From Paenibacillus sp. USDA918EY (GTDB taxonomy: Bacteria; Bacillota; Bacilli; Paenibacillales; Paenibacillaceae), in contig NZ_WTWY01000003.1 of NCBI RefSeq assembly GCF_009870825.1, positions 62,001 to 126,000 on the forward strand: DNA of 64,000 nucleotides, written 5' to 3'. The notes beneath the pieces were generated by a model, which did not search any database, was not told the origin of the DNA, and saw nothing but the letters and a program-made list of their open reading frames with translations. Of the stretch, positions 9,204 to 18,798 are shown one piece after another. The first letter of the stretch is position 1. Each line of letters starts with the position of its first letter. The position numbers and the translations under genes are program-made.

Positions 9204-10325
9204 TTAGGATGTGAACGAATGGCTCTTTTTCTGAAAGATCTGTATAAACCGCCTCGCTTTTTCGGCCAGCTTGAAGATTCGTGCCTTCTTGATGGCCGAA
9301 TTCCACATTTTAAAGGAATAGTTCACCATAAAATCGCTCGTCCAACGGTATTTCCAGGAATAGCTGCCCGCTCCTAAATCGAATAACGATGTCGGATGAT
9401 GCTCAAACAAATAATTCATCGTTTCGAGCATGAGGACATCGAACACGCCAAATTTTACAAATTCAGGCGAATATCCGGTGTTCCAGCCATAAAAGGTATT
9501 GTTGAAAAAATAACATAATTGATAGGCAATAATTTCATGGTTATCCGTTTCCATATACATGGCTACGACATGGGGATTATTATGGAACAGCGTTCTGAAA
9601 AAAGCCTCGTTGTTTTTATCATCAAAAATGCTTTTTCTGTCCATCCTCCCCTTTTGTTCCTGCAAATATTGCTTTTCCAACCGGTGAATGCCGGAGAAGA
9701 GGTCGTATAAATCGCCTTTTTCCATGCCTGCCGCCACTTTAAAACGGTAATGATGCTCTTTCTTCAGCTTTTCAAGCTTGCGTTTGATCCTGGAGCTCAT
9801 CGCCGCTCTCTCGAAATGCGAAAGGCAAGTATACAAACTTAAATCGATTCTTGGACAGGACGTTAAATAAGAAACATGATGATTGTAGCGGTCATGCCTC
9901 AACAGAAAGTGTATTAACTCCGTGTCCATGGCAATATGCGAAAGCTCTACTTTTGTCCACTGATCGGCATGATCCTCGATGACTCCAAACATCTCTTTAA
10001 TGATCGATAAAGGGGAGTGCCGGCTGGAATCGACGATAAAGTTAAAATAATCGCCCTTTCCGATAAAGCACAGGGTTTGGCAGTTCAGCCATTTTCTTTT
10101 GGATGTCCGGATCATTAACGGGGCGATCCCCGTCAGCTGATTATCCCGATACGAGCAAATGATGAACAGCTTATGGTTATGAAGGACTGCGTAGGTTTCC
10201 CACCAAAAATAATTGAAGCGAAAGGTGCTGTAGTAGCTTAAATCCGCCATTCTGCATTCAAGCTTTCTCCAGTCCTCCTCGAGGTTTTTAAAACCTTCTA
10301 GATCGGTAACGATTTTGCAACTCAT
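9204..10325 (-). CDS. GNAT-fold acetyltransferase, FemAB/BioF2-like (Acetyltransf_6)
   Basis: 373 residues. LEEDWRKLECRM near the start, the RFNYFWWETYAVL segment, IAPLMIRTSKRKWL and the C-terminal FGVFDVLMLETMNYLF block match the FemAB-like/BioF2-like acyltransferases often found in polysaccharide loci. The likely role is N- or O-acylation of a sugar, or attachment of an amino acid. The start is ATG at 10325, overlapping the flippase stop as ATGA. The proximity of an adenylate-forming enzyme (12914-14260) raises the possibility that both serve one acyl or amino-acid decoration step; that link is inference. Confidence 0.75.
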   Translation of the reverse strand: MSCKIVTDLEGFKNLEEDWRKLECRMADLSYYSTFRFNYFWWETYAVLHNHKLFIICSYRDNQLTGIAPLMIRTSKRKWLNCQTLCFIGKGDYFNFIVDSSRHSPLSIIKEMFGVIEDHADQWTKVELSHIAMDTELIHFLLRHDRYNHHVSYLTSCPRIDLSLYTCLSHFERAAMSSRIKRKLEKLKKEHHYRFKVAAGMEKGDLYDLFSGIHRLEKQYLQEQKGRMDRKSIFDDKNNEAFFRTLFHNNPHVVAMYMETDNHEIIAYQLCYFFNNTFYGWNTGYSPEFVKFGVFDVLMLETMNYLFEHHPTSLFDLGAGSYSWKYRWTSDFMVNYSFKMWNSAIKKARIFKLAEKARRFIQIFQKKSHSFTS

Positions 10326-11809
10326 ATGTCTGCTACCCCTTTTACCTGCTTTTTTTCCAACTTTTTGAGACGGAGTCGGGTAAACACGCCAATCAGTTCT
10401 TCTTTGGCAATAAACTTGAATTTCAAGCTGAGCAAAATAAAAAACAGGCATAATGTTCCATTCAGCATGATCTCAAAGAACATGTTCTGAAACAAACTTC
10501 TGCAAACAAAATAAACCCCGTATAACGGGGTAAAGATGACAAGGTACTTATATGGGTACAGCCACCCGAGGCCAAGCGGGTAATATTTGGAGCCGTAATG
10601 GTAAAACACGAGATTGGCAACCGCATAAGAGATGACCGTGGCAAGCGCCGAGCCATAGATGCCTAACCACGGAATCAAAATCACATTGGCGACGATGTTA
10701 ATGACGGAGGCTAAAATGATGATCAACGAATTGGTTTTCATTTTATTGGCGATATGAAGCCCTAAGGAATAAAACGAGATGGCCCCGGATAAAAAATAGG
10801 ACAGCGAAATAAGCGGCACAAGCAGGTCAGCTTGGCTGTACTGATCCGTTGCCACCAAACGAACGGCCAGATGGGCGAACAGCGACAATCCCAAAACGCA
10901 GAACCATCCCAGAAAATTATAGATGCGGAACATCCGTTCAATTTGCCTGCTCCCCTCCTCCTCTTGGTATACCTTGTATTTGAAAGGGGTAAAGACGGAC
11001 GTAAACGGGTTCACGAACACCGGATTGATCAGCATCCCGATTTTATATCCGATGGAATACACGGCCACCGACGACAGATTCATATACCCTTTAATCAGGA
11101 AACGGTCGCTTAGCGTCAGTACCCATCCCGAAATATCTCCCATCAGCAATCCGGTGCCGTAGCGTAACATTTTTCGGAGCTTGTGAATGACCAGGACGGG
11201 CCTGTATGTTCTCAGATCAAATGCAAATAAGAACAGGAACACGGCAAGATTGCCGGACAGCTGCGCCATAAGAATCCCCGTGATGCCGAGCTTCAAATGG
11301 ATAAAATAATAAAAAGCGAAGAGCATCATTAAAAACATCGTGGAGACCTGGATCAAGCCTGATTTCAAAGCCTTGAAACCCATGGCGAAATAGCTCGAAT
11401 AGATCATGTTCAAGCAGACCAGAACCGAACTCATGACCAATAGAGGAATGATCCAAAAACCTCCCTGAACATGCGGAAAGAGCAGCGGATACAGAGCCGG
11501 AGTCAGCAAGAAGGCGGCACCCGCGCAAAAAACGCCCCACAATATCGAAAAGGTCATGGCCGTGTTTTTAAGCTCGATTTTGTTCTCGAATTCGTTATAA
11601 AACCGAATCATTCCCGAGTAAACTCCGAGTGTGATAATAATCGCCAGCAGCTGCTGAATCGTGATGATCAAATCGTAATGTCCATACTGCTCCTGGCTTA
11701 AGTTCCTGGTATACATCGGAATCAATATCAAGTTCATGCCCTGCGTCAGTATCGATGAAAATAAATAGACGATGCCGCCAGAGAACATTTTTTTATTTAT
11801 AATATTCAT
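10322..11809 (-). CDS. Wzx-like flippase (polysaccharide biosynthesis protein)
   Basis: 495 residues with about 12-14 membrane segments. GGIVYLFSSILTQGMNLILI at the N-terminus and YTRNLSQEQYGHYDLI are the standard opening of MATE/MVF-superfamily O-antigen flippases. It would move undecaprenyl-linked repeat units across the membrane for Wzy. Its start overlaps the upstream glycosyltransferase by 17 bases and its stop overlaps the GNAT start, so it sits in a tightly coupled operon. Confidence 0.92.
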   Translation of the reverse strand: MNIINKKMFSGGIVYLFSSILTQGMNLILIPMYTRNLSQEQYGHYDLIITIQQLLAIIITLGVYSGMIRFYNEFENKIELKNTAMTFSILWGVFCAGAAFLLTPALYPLLFPHVQGGFWIIPLLVMSSVLVCLNMIYSSYFAMGFKALKSGLIQVSTMFLMMLFAFYYFIHLKLGITGILMAQLSGNLAVFLFLFAFDLRTYRPVLVIHKLRKMLRYGTGLLMGDISGWVLTLSDRFLIKGYMNLSSVAVYSIGYKIGMLINPVFVNPFTSVFTPFKYKVYQEEEGSRQIERMFRIYNFLGWFCVLGLSLFAHLAVRLVATDQYSQADLLVPLISLSYFLSGAISFYSLGLHIANKMKTNSLIIILASVINIVANVILIPWLGIYGSALATVISYAVANLVFYHYGSKYYPLGLGWLYPYKYLVIFTPLYGVYFVCRSLFQNMFFEIMLNGTLCLFFILLSLKFKFIAKEELIGVFTRLRLKKLEKKQVKGVADI

Positions 11810-12917
11810 CGGAGATCACTTTACCTTTGCCAACAAATGTTCTCGATCCGGATATCCTTTCATATGCAGCTAACAGTTCGTCAAAGTAACCGGTCGGCCT
11901 AGTCCGCTGTATTCGCTGCTTCACTTGAACGTAGTTCTGCACGGTCTCCTTTACTTTATCCAGGAGATCGCTGACGTCTCCGGCACGGTAACCGATGGTT
12001 CCTTCGGGACGTACGCAAACATCGCTTGCTATAGACGGAACCCCGTAATGAAGAGCTTCGGCTATAGATACGCCATACCCGTCCTGAAGGGTTGGACGGA
12101 TAAACAGCTTGCTTTTTTGAAGAATCGGATAAAATTCGGTATCTTCGGCTTCATAGAACCAAAACCGGTTTTCCAAGCCATTCCGTACGATCTTCTGCTT
12201 TAATTCATGATAATAACGGCGCTCCCCTTCATTTAGAGCCGATACCCCCAAAACGGTGAACAGCAGGCATGCATCAAATCCGGAGTCCGTCAAACGACGC
12301 ATTAGTTCAATGAGTTGATCTATTCCATACAAATCCTTGCCGTCCAATAAACGGACGGACCCGTTGGCACTGATCAGAAACGGAGCGGATTCCATCCATT
12401 GATAAACGGATTCCGGAATCCTTGCCGCATCCTCAGGGCTTTCCACGGGTTCGAGATATGAAGGTATCGTCTGAATGTTCTCTTCATGCAACCCCCATTT
12501 GACCAGTTCGTTAGTATGGACGGCATTGACGCAAATGATGCCATCGATTCGGCGGAGGCTTTGGATCAATAAAAATCTTGTCCACGGGCCTGCGCTTTGA
12601 AGTTGCTGGATTAAACTTTCGCCATGTACCGTCAGTATAATTTTTTTCCCTAATAACGCATAAACTCCGAGCAGCATTCTAAGATGTTTGTTTATCGAAT
12701 GAAAATGAAACACATCTCCGCGAATAAAGGGAAACTTGAGAAAAAACGTTTTGTAGCTTTTGAGCGAAACGATGTGCTTATCCTGGATTGAGGTTGGGCT
12801 CTCATTGTATAACGTGTAATCCATTCCACGGTTCTTCAAGCCGTGCACGATCCGTTTGATGTGAATGGAGATTCCTCCGTTCGGAGGAGGCGCCGGGCCG
12901 ATGATCACAATCTTCAT
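11793..12917 (-). CDS. glycosyltransferase family 4
   Basis: 374 residues, retaining GT-B transferase. The N-terminus IGPAPPPNGGISIHIKRI is the acceptor-domain loop common in GT4. The C-terminal half has KSKLFIRPTLQDGYGVSIAE followed by ALHYGVPSIASD, the E(x)7E donor-binding block. The start overlaps the preceding gene's stop as ATGA. It adds one sugar of the repeat unit; donor unknown. Confidence 0.9.
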   Translation of the reverse strand: MKIVIIGPAPPPNGGISIHIKRIVHGLKNRGMDYTLYNESPTSIQDKHIVSLKSYKTFFLKFPFIRGDVFHFHSINKHLRMLLGVYALLGKKIILTVHGESLIQQLQSAGPWTRFLLIQSLRRIDGIICVNAVHTNELVKWGLHEENIQTIPSYLEPVESPEDAARIPESVYQWMESAPFLISANGSVRLLDGKDLYGIDQLIELMRRLTDSGFDACLLFTVLGVSALNEGERRYYHELKQKIVRNGLENRFWFYEAEDTEFYPILQKSKLFIRPTLQDGYGVSIAEALHYGVPSIASDVCVRPEGTIGYRAGDVSDLLDKVKETVQNYVQVKQRIQRTRPTGYFDELLAAYERISGSRTFVGKGKVISDEYYK

Positions 12918-14260
12918 ATTTGAATCCCATCCCGTTTTACCATAACCTCTATGCTCTTGAATTTCCCGGACGCTTCGCGCGGAATATGGTCTACGACTCT
13001 CATTCTGAATTTCATGTTTGCCGTGAATATCGAATACAGCTTTTGAATGACCGGCCTAAACTCCTCGATAATCCGTTCCATAGGCTGAAAAGTTTCCAGC
13101 AAAATTTCAATATCATCATATTGATGCTGTATGAGTTTGCAGGCCGTAACCGATTTTGTTCCGCGAAGGGCAATGGCAACCAGCGAGGAAGAAACCATGT
13201 CGCCATTCGGTTTATACATGATTTCTCCCACCCTTCCCTCAATCGAATGAATCGTCGGGAACAAATAATGCGCATCCGGATTGGAAATGACCGGAGTGGA
13301 AGCGATATCCATCAGTTCATATCTGATCAACGGCATCACGTCGTTAATAAACGAAGTCCCGATAATCGCATTGGTTCCCGGCTTGAATTCCACATATCCG
13401 TATAACGGGTTGAAACTGTATGACGTGGTGGAGTTTGTCCAGCCTGCGATAACGGTTTTTTCCGATTGGCCGTAAAAAGAATACAGTTCGGCATCCGGAA
13501 AGGCTTTCTTCATCGAATGCATCTGATACTCATGAAGCGTTTCCGAAGCGATCAGAAGCGCTTTAGGCTGAAGCCGATGCGCAAGTTTTTTTTCAAGCAC
13601 AAGCTTGGAAAGCAGGCTGAGCGATGACGGATAACCGTGAAAATACCGGTATCCGGTTTGCTCGATCAGCCCTATGATTTTTTCGATGTTCTGATGGGTT
13701 AGCTTGGAGACATTGATCCGAAGAACCCGCTGATACCGGTCCACTTTGTACTCTTCGTTGCCCGGGAAAAAACCTCTGAATTCAATCCTGCCATCCCCCG
13801 GCGTATAACCGACTTGAGACCAAAAGAAACAGACGGCGGCCCATTCCCGCTGCTCAACCTTTCGATTGGAATATAACGTTAGTGAAGCTCCCGTGCTTCC
13901 GCTGGTTGAACTAAGGAAGACCCTCTTTGATCGATGCCTGTGCGGAATAATGTCGCGACCGCATTCCTTGACCATCGCTTTTTGAATCACCGGGATTCGT
14001 CGGATATCGGACATATCGTTCAATTGCCTTGGATGGAATCCGTATTTGTCGTACAGCTCACGGTAGAACGGGCTTTCGTCGTAAGCCATCTTTACGACCG
14101 CGGAAAAGGACTTGAACTGTTCTTCGGCAATTTGTTCCTGCGTCATTTCTTTCATTTGTTCGAATTTTTCAAGCCAAACGTAGAATTCTTTGTCCAAGTT
14201 CACATAGCGGTAGGGCAAATATGACAAAATCTCCTTGGCAATCTCTTTCGTTAAACTCAT
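12914..14260 (-). CDS. adenylate-forming enzyme, PaaK/CapK-like (phenylacetate-CoA ligase family)
   Basis: 448 residues. The ATP-binding loop VFLSSTSGSTGASLTLYSN, the later ELYSFYGQSEK motif and the C-terminal EGRVGEIMY and SGKFKSIEV blocks are those of the CapK/PaaK-like branch of the ANL superfamily. Members activate a carboxylate as acyl-AMP. In capsule loci they are suspected to help amidate or acylate sugars, but no reaction is firmly assigned to this subgroup. The start is ATG behind GGAG. It sits between the heparinase-like gene and a GT4 gene that it overlaps by four bases. Confidence 0.8.
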   Translation of the reverse strand: MSLTKEIAKEILSYLPYRYVNLDKEFYVWLEKFEQMKEMTQEQIAEEQFKSFSAVVKMAYDESPFYRELYDKYGFHPRQLNDMSDIRRIPVIQKAMVKECGRDIIPHRHRSKRVFLSSTSGSTGASLTLYSNRKVEQREWAAVCFFWSQVGYTPGDGRIEFRGFFPGNEEYKVDRYQRVLRINVSKLTHQNIEKIIGLIEQTGYRYFHGYPSSLSLLSKLVLEKKLAHRLQPKALLIASETLHEYQMHSMKKAFPDAELYSFYGQSEKTVIAGWTNSTTSYSFNPLYGYVEFKPGTNAIIGTSFINDVMPLIRYELMDIASTPVISNPDAHYLFPTIHSIEGRVGEIMYKPNGDMVSSSLVAIALRGTKSVTACKLIQHQYDDIEILLETFQPMERIIEEFRPVIQKLYSIFTANMKFRMRVVDHIPREASGKFKSIEVMVKRDGIQI

Positions 14261-14290
14261 ATTCTTTCAACTCCACAACGTTTAAGTTTT

Positions 14291-16294
14291 CTAAACAACA
14301 TGCCAGCGTATCCATGTCTTCATTTGGAATTGTGAAGAAAATATCCGGATGGCCTTGCTCGGAACGCGAACGCCGTAACTTTCCGAAACCCAGCATTCAT
14401 CGATTTGGGCTTGGCTGAATTCGTCCCAGACCAGCTCCACGGATATGTTTTCGTTATAGATGATGCACTTGTCAGTCCGCTCCAGAATGTTCATAGACGG
14501 CGGCAGAATGTATGTTGAACAATAATTTACGTCCGCTGCTTGCTGCACGGAAGATGGGGCCGGCTCCAAACGATCCTGAATCTCGAATTCGCCTGGCCTT
14601 AGCGTCAACTCACGGCAATGGACCAAACCGCATTTGTTCACATACCCATGGTGCATTCCTTTAAAATAGTTTTCTTGGAAAGCAACGCATTGACTGAAGG
14701 TTTCTTCCCTCATTTCGAAAAGTTGAAGCTCCTCAAAATCATTTTGCTCCTTGCCGTTAATTTGAATCGTATTATGGGATTTCGTGCCGCGAAAATAATT
14801 GCGCATCCGGTAATCGGCGGTATAGACGTAACAACCCGGATCGATAAAAATATCTTCCCGATTGACTTGGAGTTCGAAGCTCAGCTGATCATTATGGCTG
14901 TGGGTTCCTTGGCCATGGAACGACAACTCTCCGCACCGGACCAAACAATAGGCCTCTTCGTTGCGGAGTATGAAATATCCGCCGTCCGGATAGGAGCACG
15001 ATGTTAACGGGATGGACTTCGGCAAAGTTTGCTTCGGTGGTTTTCCCGTCATCCAAAGCGCTTCTTCGGAAAAGTCACGCCCGATCACCCGAAAATCGTC
15101 CCTGTCAAATAATTCTCCCGCAACGGACAAGATGTGCCGAAAATCGTTTTTAATCCATTTCCCATATCGGGATACGATAAGCAACCGCCCGTCATCGGCA
15201 TCCCCGATGAGCGGGGTCCGGCCATCCGGTTTCATGGTGTGCATAATACATTCGCACATTTTCTCCAACCGGTGCATATAGCGATCGGAGAACAACAGAT
15301 CATTGCGCTGGCATAATAGGGTCACCACCAAAAAGCATTCCGTAACCAGCCGATGATAGGACGTCGAAGCCTCATAGTTGCTCCCGTCCTCATGCATCTG
15401 AACGAACATTTCCCGTTCGATTTCCCGGGTTCCGTAGGTCAGCCAAACCTCGGCATCTTTGCCCCATGCGTGTCGACCCTTTGGACCATCCCTGAAAAAT
15501 AAACCTAAACTGATGAGACCCGCGAGGTTCGATAAGTAATGATTCCCCGTATGGTCGCCGCCGTTCTCCAAATTTCGGATGATATATTTTCCGTGCATAA
15601 ACAGAGTCTGGTTAAACCTTCTCCAAAAAGCTTCGTGCAGAGACGGGCTTTCCGAAAAAAAATGGTATGCGGCGATCCAGTTCACGGCCCGGATGGCCAC
15701 GTCCATCGCACAAGTCCAGTTTACGGACATTTCGACCGGATTCTGTATGATCCAATCTTCGACCTGCGCCTTAAATTCCAACGCATATTTTTCATTGCCC
15801 GTAAGCCAATAGGCTTTCCCCAACGTAAAAAAATGCTGGAAACGGGAAAGCTCCCAAGGAACCTTCACGTCTGCAGCATTACTTAAATCGATGATCGAAA
15901 TCTCTTTATAAAATCGGTTCTCCCAACGGTGATTTGTTTTGAAGTCTTCATTCCATGGGAGGCGCTCTCCCAGATAGGTTAAACTCGACCCTAACAAATT
16001 AAAGTAGTGCGAACAAATAAGCTCCGCTTGTTCAATGATGTCCTGCTCGCAGTTTAATGTCCGCATCATTTCAACATATTCAGCTTGTTGTTGGGGATTG
16101 AAGAGATATCGGCTCCGAGTATGAAAACCTTCCAATTGAATCGAAACAGCCTTTGTCGGAAAAACAAGCAACCGATATTTTCTAAAGAAAAAATACAGCC
16201 GGTCGAACCCTTTTCGCCAAATCTTTTTTAATGCAACATCTGCCGGCATGTCCCCGAGTTTTTTTACTTTAGCCAAAAACGAAGCCGTCGGCAT
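14291..16294 (-). CDS. heparinase II/III-like protein (alginate-lyase/heparinase fold)
   Basis: 667 residues. Residues about 50-370 form the alpha-toroid region, with NGGDHTGNHYLSNLAGLISL holding the conserved His/Asn cluster. After about residue 400 comes the heparinase II/III beta-sandwich, with the signature GTHSHNDQLSFEL and DIFIDPGCYVYTAD. The family eliminates uronate-containing chains; dermatan-sulfate epimerase uses the same fold. No signal peptide is present. Its place directly after the UDP-ManNAc dehydrogenase suggests action on the uronate in the cell's own polymer, as lyase, proofreading enzyme or epimerase, rather than in feeding. The start is ATG after GGAGAGTGAAGG. Confidence 0.85.
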   Translation of the reverse strand: MPTASFLAKVKKLGDMPADVALKKIWRKGFDRLYFFFRKYRLLVFPTKAVSIQLEGFHTRSRYLFNPQQQAEYVEMMRTLNCEQDIIEQAELICSHYFNLLGSSLTYLGERLPWNEDFKTNHRWENRFYKEISIIDLSNAADVKVPWELSRFQHFFTLGKAYWLTGNEKYALEFKAQVEDWIIQNPVEMSVNWTCAMDVAIRAVNWIAAYHFFSESPSLHEAFWRRFNQTLFMHGKYIIRNLENGGDHTGNHYLSNLAGLISLGLFFRDGPKGRHAWGKDAEVWLTYGTREIEREMFVQMHEDGSNYEASTSYHRLVTECFLVVTLLCQRNDLLFSDRYMHRLEKMCECIMHTMKPDGRTPLIGDADDGRLLIVSRYGKWIKNDFRHILSVAGELFDRDDFRVIGRDFSEEALWMTGKPPKQTLPKSIPLTSCSYPDGGYFILRNEEAYCLVRCGELSFHGQGTHSHNDQLSFELQVNREDIFIDPGCYVYTADYRMRNYFRGTKSHNTIQINGKEQNDFEELQLFEMREETFSQCVAFQENYFKGMHHGYVNKCGLVHCRELTLRPGEFEIQDRLEPAPSSVQQAADVNYCSTYILPPSMNILERTDKCIIYNENISVELVWDEFSQAQIDECWVSESYGVRVPSKAIRIFSSQFQMKTWIRWHVV

Positions 16295-16322
16295 CCTTCA
16301 CTCTCCATCATGTTTTGTCAAA

Positions 16323-17573
16323 TTAATTAAAGAATCCGCGGGTGTCGATAAGAATCTTCTCCTTCAAGAGGTTCCGGTCGATGTCTGAAAACGCATGATG
16401 ATTGACCAGCAATAACACGATATCGGACTCCCGGATGGCTTCTTCCTTGCCCATCAATACCGTATGCTCCAGCTGCAGAAATTCCGGCAGTTGATTCACA
16501 TAGGGTTCAACGATATTAAGTTTTCCGATTTGACGGGCAGAAAGATTCTTGACGATCTCAACGGCAGGACTTTCCCGCAAATCCTCAATGTCAGCCTTAA
16601 ACGATAACCCCAAACATGCAATCACCGGTTCTTTAAAACGTTCAGCCTTTTCAATGACACGGTCGACGATGTAACCAGGTTTAAAGTTGTTTACGGTTCT
16701 TGCCGTTTGTATCAATTTCGATTGTTCGGGCGCGGCGTCGATTAAAAACCATGGATCCACCGCTATGCAATGTCCCCCCACTCCAGGACCCGGCTGCAAA
16801 ATGCTGACGCGGGGATGATGATTAGCCAGCCTGATCAGCTCCCACACATTAATCTTCAGATGGTCGCAAATGACGGACAGCTCATTGGCAAATGCTATGT
16901 TTACATCCCGGAACGAGTTTTCCGTCAGCTTCGTCATTTCAGCTGTTCTTGCATTCGTCTCGAGAACTTTACCGTTAATAAAGGACTTATAGAATTCCGT
17001 TGTACGCTGGGTTGATGCATGATCGATGCCGCCGATGACCCGATCGTTTTCTACCAGTTCGCGCAGGATTTGTCCAGGCATGACTCTTTCGGGGCAATGC
17101 GCGATAAAAATTCGATTGCACACCGACTGCGGCGCGTCGGACAAGCTTAAGTCATTTCTTGCTTCCAGGATCCAGTCCGCGATTTTCTCGGTGGTTCCAA
17201 CCGGGCTGGTAGATTCGAGAATGACAATATTGCCCGGTTTAAGCAGAGAGATGATCGTCTGCGTTGCTTGCCGCACATAGGTTATATCCGGTTTATGGTG
17301 TTCCGTAAAAGGCGTAGGCACGGCCAGAATAAAAACATCGGCCTCTTCCGGTTCCATTGAGGCACGGAGTTTTCCGCTTTGCACGGCGGCTTTGACCATG
17401 ATGTCGAGATCGGGTTCAAATATATGAACCCCGCCGTCATTGATCAACTTCACGACGTTTGGATTGGTGTCGACTCCGTGAACTTGAAATCCCTTAATAG
17501 CCAGCAGACTGGCTGTAGGAAGGCCGATGTAACCGAGGCCTACGACGCAAACTTTGTGAACTGTTCCGTTCAA
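16323..17573 (-). CDS. wecC: UDP-N-acetyl-D-mannosamine dehydrogenase (UDP-sugar dehydrogenase)
   Basis: 416 residues. The N-terminal Rossmann motif GLGYIGLPTASLLA, the middle AEMTKLTENSFRDVNIAFAN and the catalytic-Cys motif GPGVGGHCIAVDPWFL fit WecC-type enzymes, which oxidise UDP-ManNAc to UDP-ManNAcA with two NAD+. The PWF after the catalytic block favours WecC over UDP-glucose dehydrogenase. A TTG start at 17573 follows GAGGTGG. The matching UDP-GlcNAc 2-epimerase is not in the window. The product would supply the acidic sugar of the EPS. Confidence 0.88.
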   Translation of the reverse strand: MNGTVHKVCVVGLGYIGLPTASLLAIKGFQVHGVDTNPNVVKLINDGGVHIFEPDLDIMVKAAVQSGKLRASMEPEEADVFILAVPTPFTEHHKPDITYVRQATQTIISLLKPGNIVILESTSPVGTTEKIADWILEARNDLSLSDAPQSVCNRIFIAHCPERVMPGQILRELVENDRVIGGIDHASTQRTTEFYKSFINGKVLETNARTAEMTKLTENSFRDVNIAFANELSVICDHLKINVWELIRLANHHPRVSILQPGPGVGGHCIAVDPWFLIDAAPEQSKLIQTARTVNNFKPGYIVDRVIEKAERFKEPVIACLGLSFKADIEDLRESPAVEIVKNLSARQIGKLNIVEPYVNQLPEFLQLEHTVLMGKEEAIRESDIVLLLVNHHAFSDIDRNLLKEKILIDTRGFFN

Positions 17574-17587
17574 GGTTTATCCACCTC

Positions 17588-18487
17588 TTAAAAAATTTCG
17601 ATTTTTTGCTTCTCCCGGCTTAAAATTTGCTCAATCTCATGCATAAGCGGAAGCTTCAGATCACTTTGTTGAAGAGCAAATTGAATGGTAGTAAGGATGT
17701 ATCCCAATTTCTCCCCTACATCAAATCGCTCGCCTTCAAATTCGTAGCCAATGCATCCCTGCCGTAGAATTAACTGCTCGATCGCATCGGTAAGCTGGAT
17801 TTCGCCTCCATACCCGGCTTTCTGCCTTTCTAACAAGGGGAATATCTCCGGCTTCAAAACGTATCTTCCGATAATAGCCAGATTCGAAGGTGCCAATGCC
17901 GGCTCCGGTTTCTCAACGACACTGCGCAGTCTGTGGGTCCTTCCATCGGCGTCCAGTTGACCCCAGGGATCGATTACGCCATACCTGTGCGTTTGTTCCC
18001 TGGGAACGGTTTTTACGCCGACGACCGAAGTGCCGAATACTTCATATTGTTGAACCAACTGGCCGATACAAGGGATTTCCGACCTGACGATATCATCGCC
18101 AAGAAGAACGGCAAACGGCTCTTGCCCGATAAAATTTCTTGCGCACCAGATGGCATGGCCGAGCCCTTTCGCTTCCTTTTGGCGGATGTAGTGGATTTCT
18201 ACTTCGGATGAGCGGCGTACTTCCTCCAGAACTTCCAGTTTCCCTTTTTCAAGCAAATGATGTTCAAGCTCATGCGAATAATCGAAATGATCTTCGATGG
18301 AGCGCTTGCCCTTGCCGGTCACAATAATAATCTCTTCGATGCCGGCTGTGATCGCTTCTTCGACGATATATTGAATGGTTGGCTTATCTACAATCGGAAG
18401 CATTTCTTTGGGCATCGCCTTGGTCGCGGGCAAAAACCTCGTTCCGAGTCCGGCTGCCGGTATAATGGCTTTTTTAACTTTCTTCAT
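17588..18487 (-). CDS. galU: UTP-glucose-1-phosphate uridylyltransferase
   Basis: 299 residues, full length. The [19 protein letters not shown] loop, the [20 protein letters not shown] block and the VVEKPEP motif are diagnostic for GalU/GtaB, which makes UDP-glucose from glucose-1-phosphate and UTP. The start is ATG behind GGGGGAGAG. It lies 14 bp upstream of the dehydrogenase gene and supplies UDP-glucose for the EPS transferases. Confidence 0.95.
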   Translation of the reverse strand: MKKVKKAIIPAAGLGTRFLPATKAMPKEMLPIVDKPTIQYIVEEAITAGIEEIIIVTGKGKRSIEDHFDYSHELEHHLLEKGKLEVLEEVRRSSEVEIHYIRQKEAKGLGHAIWCARNFIGQEPFAVLLGDDIVRSEIPCIGQLVQQYEVFGTSVVGVKTVPREQTHRYGVIDPWGQLDADGRTHRLRSVVEKPEPALAPSNLAIIGRYVLKPEIFPLLERQKAGYGGEIQLTDAIEQLILRQGCIGYEFEGERFDVGEKLGYILTTIQFALQQSDLKLPLMHEIEQILSREKQKIEIF

Positions 18488-18798
18488 GACGACTCTCCCC
18501 CTCTTGTGCGGTCTTTTTTTTATGTATTGAACTCAACGGCCCATGCTGTTGCGCTCACAGGGACAGGCCGCTCTTCAAATAAAATCGAAGCATATGCTAT
18601 AGCCCCATCCTCCGACATAGCTCATGTTTCGATTCGAAAAAAATTCCAATAAAATCGGTGGGCATCTAACCCGTCCTCACATCACACCACTGACGATAAA
18701 CGTCTAAGGTATTGGCATACCCACAGCATGACCGAGTGCCTACTTGTGATAAAGGTTCAGTAGACATAACCTCATCTTCGTTACTAATGGACCGGGAA
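18488..18798. other. 311-bp gap between the tyrosine kinase gene and galU
   Basis: No gene and no convincing terminator was seen. The galU ribosome site lies at its left end, and no clear minus-strand promoter hexamers were found, so galU may be transcribed either by read-through from the kinase gene or from an unrecognised promoter here. Confidence 0.4.
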
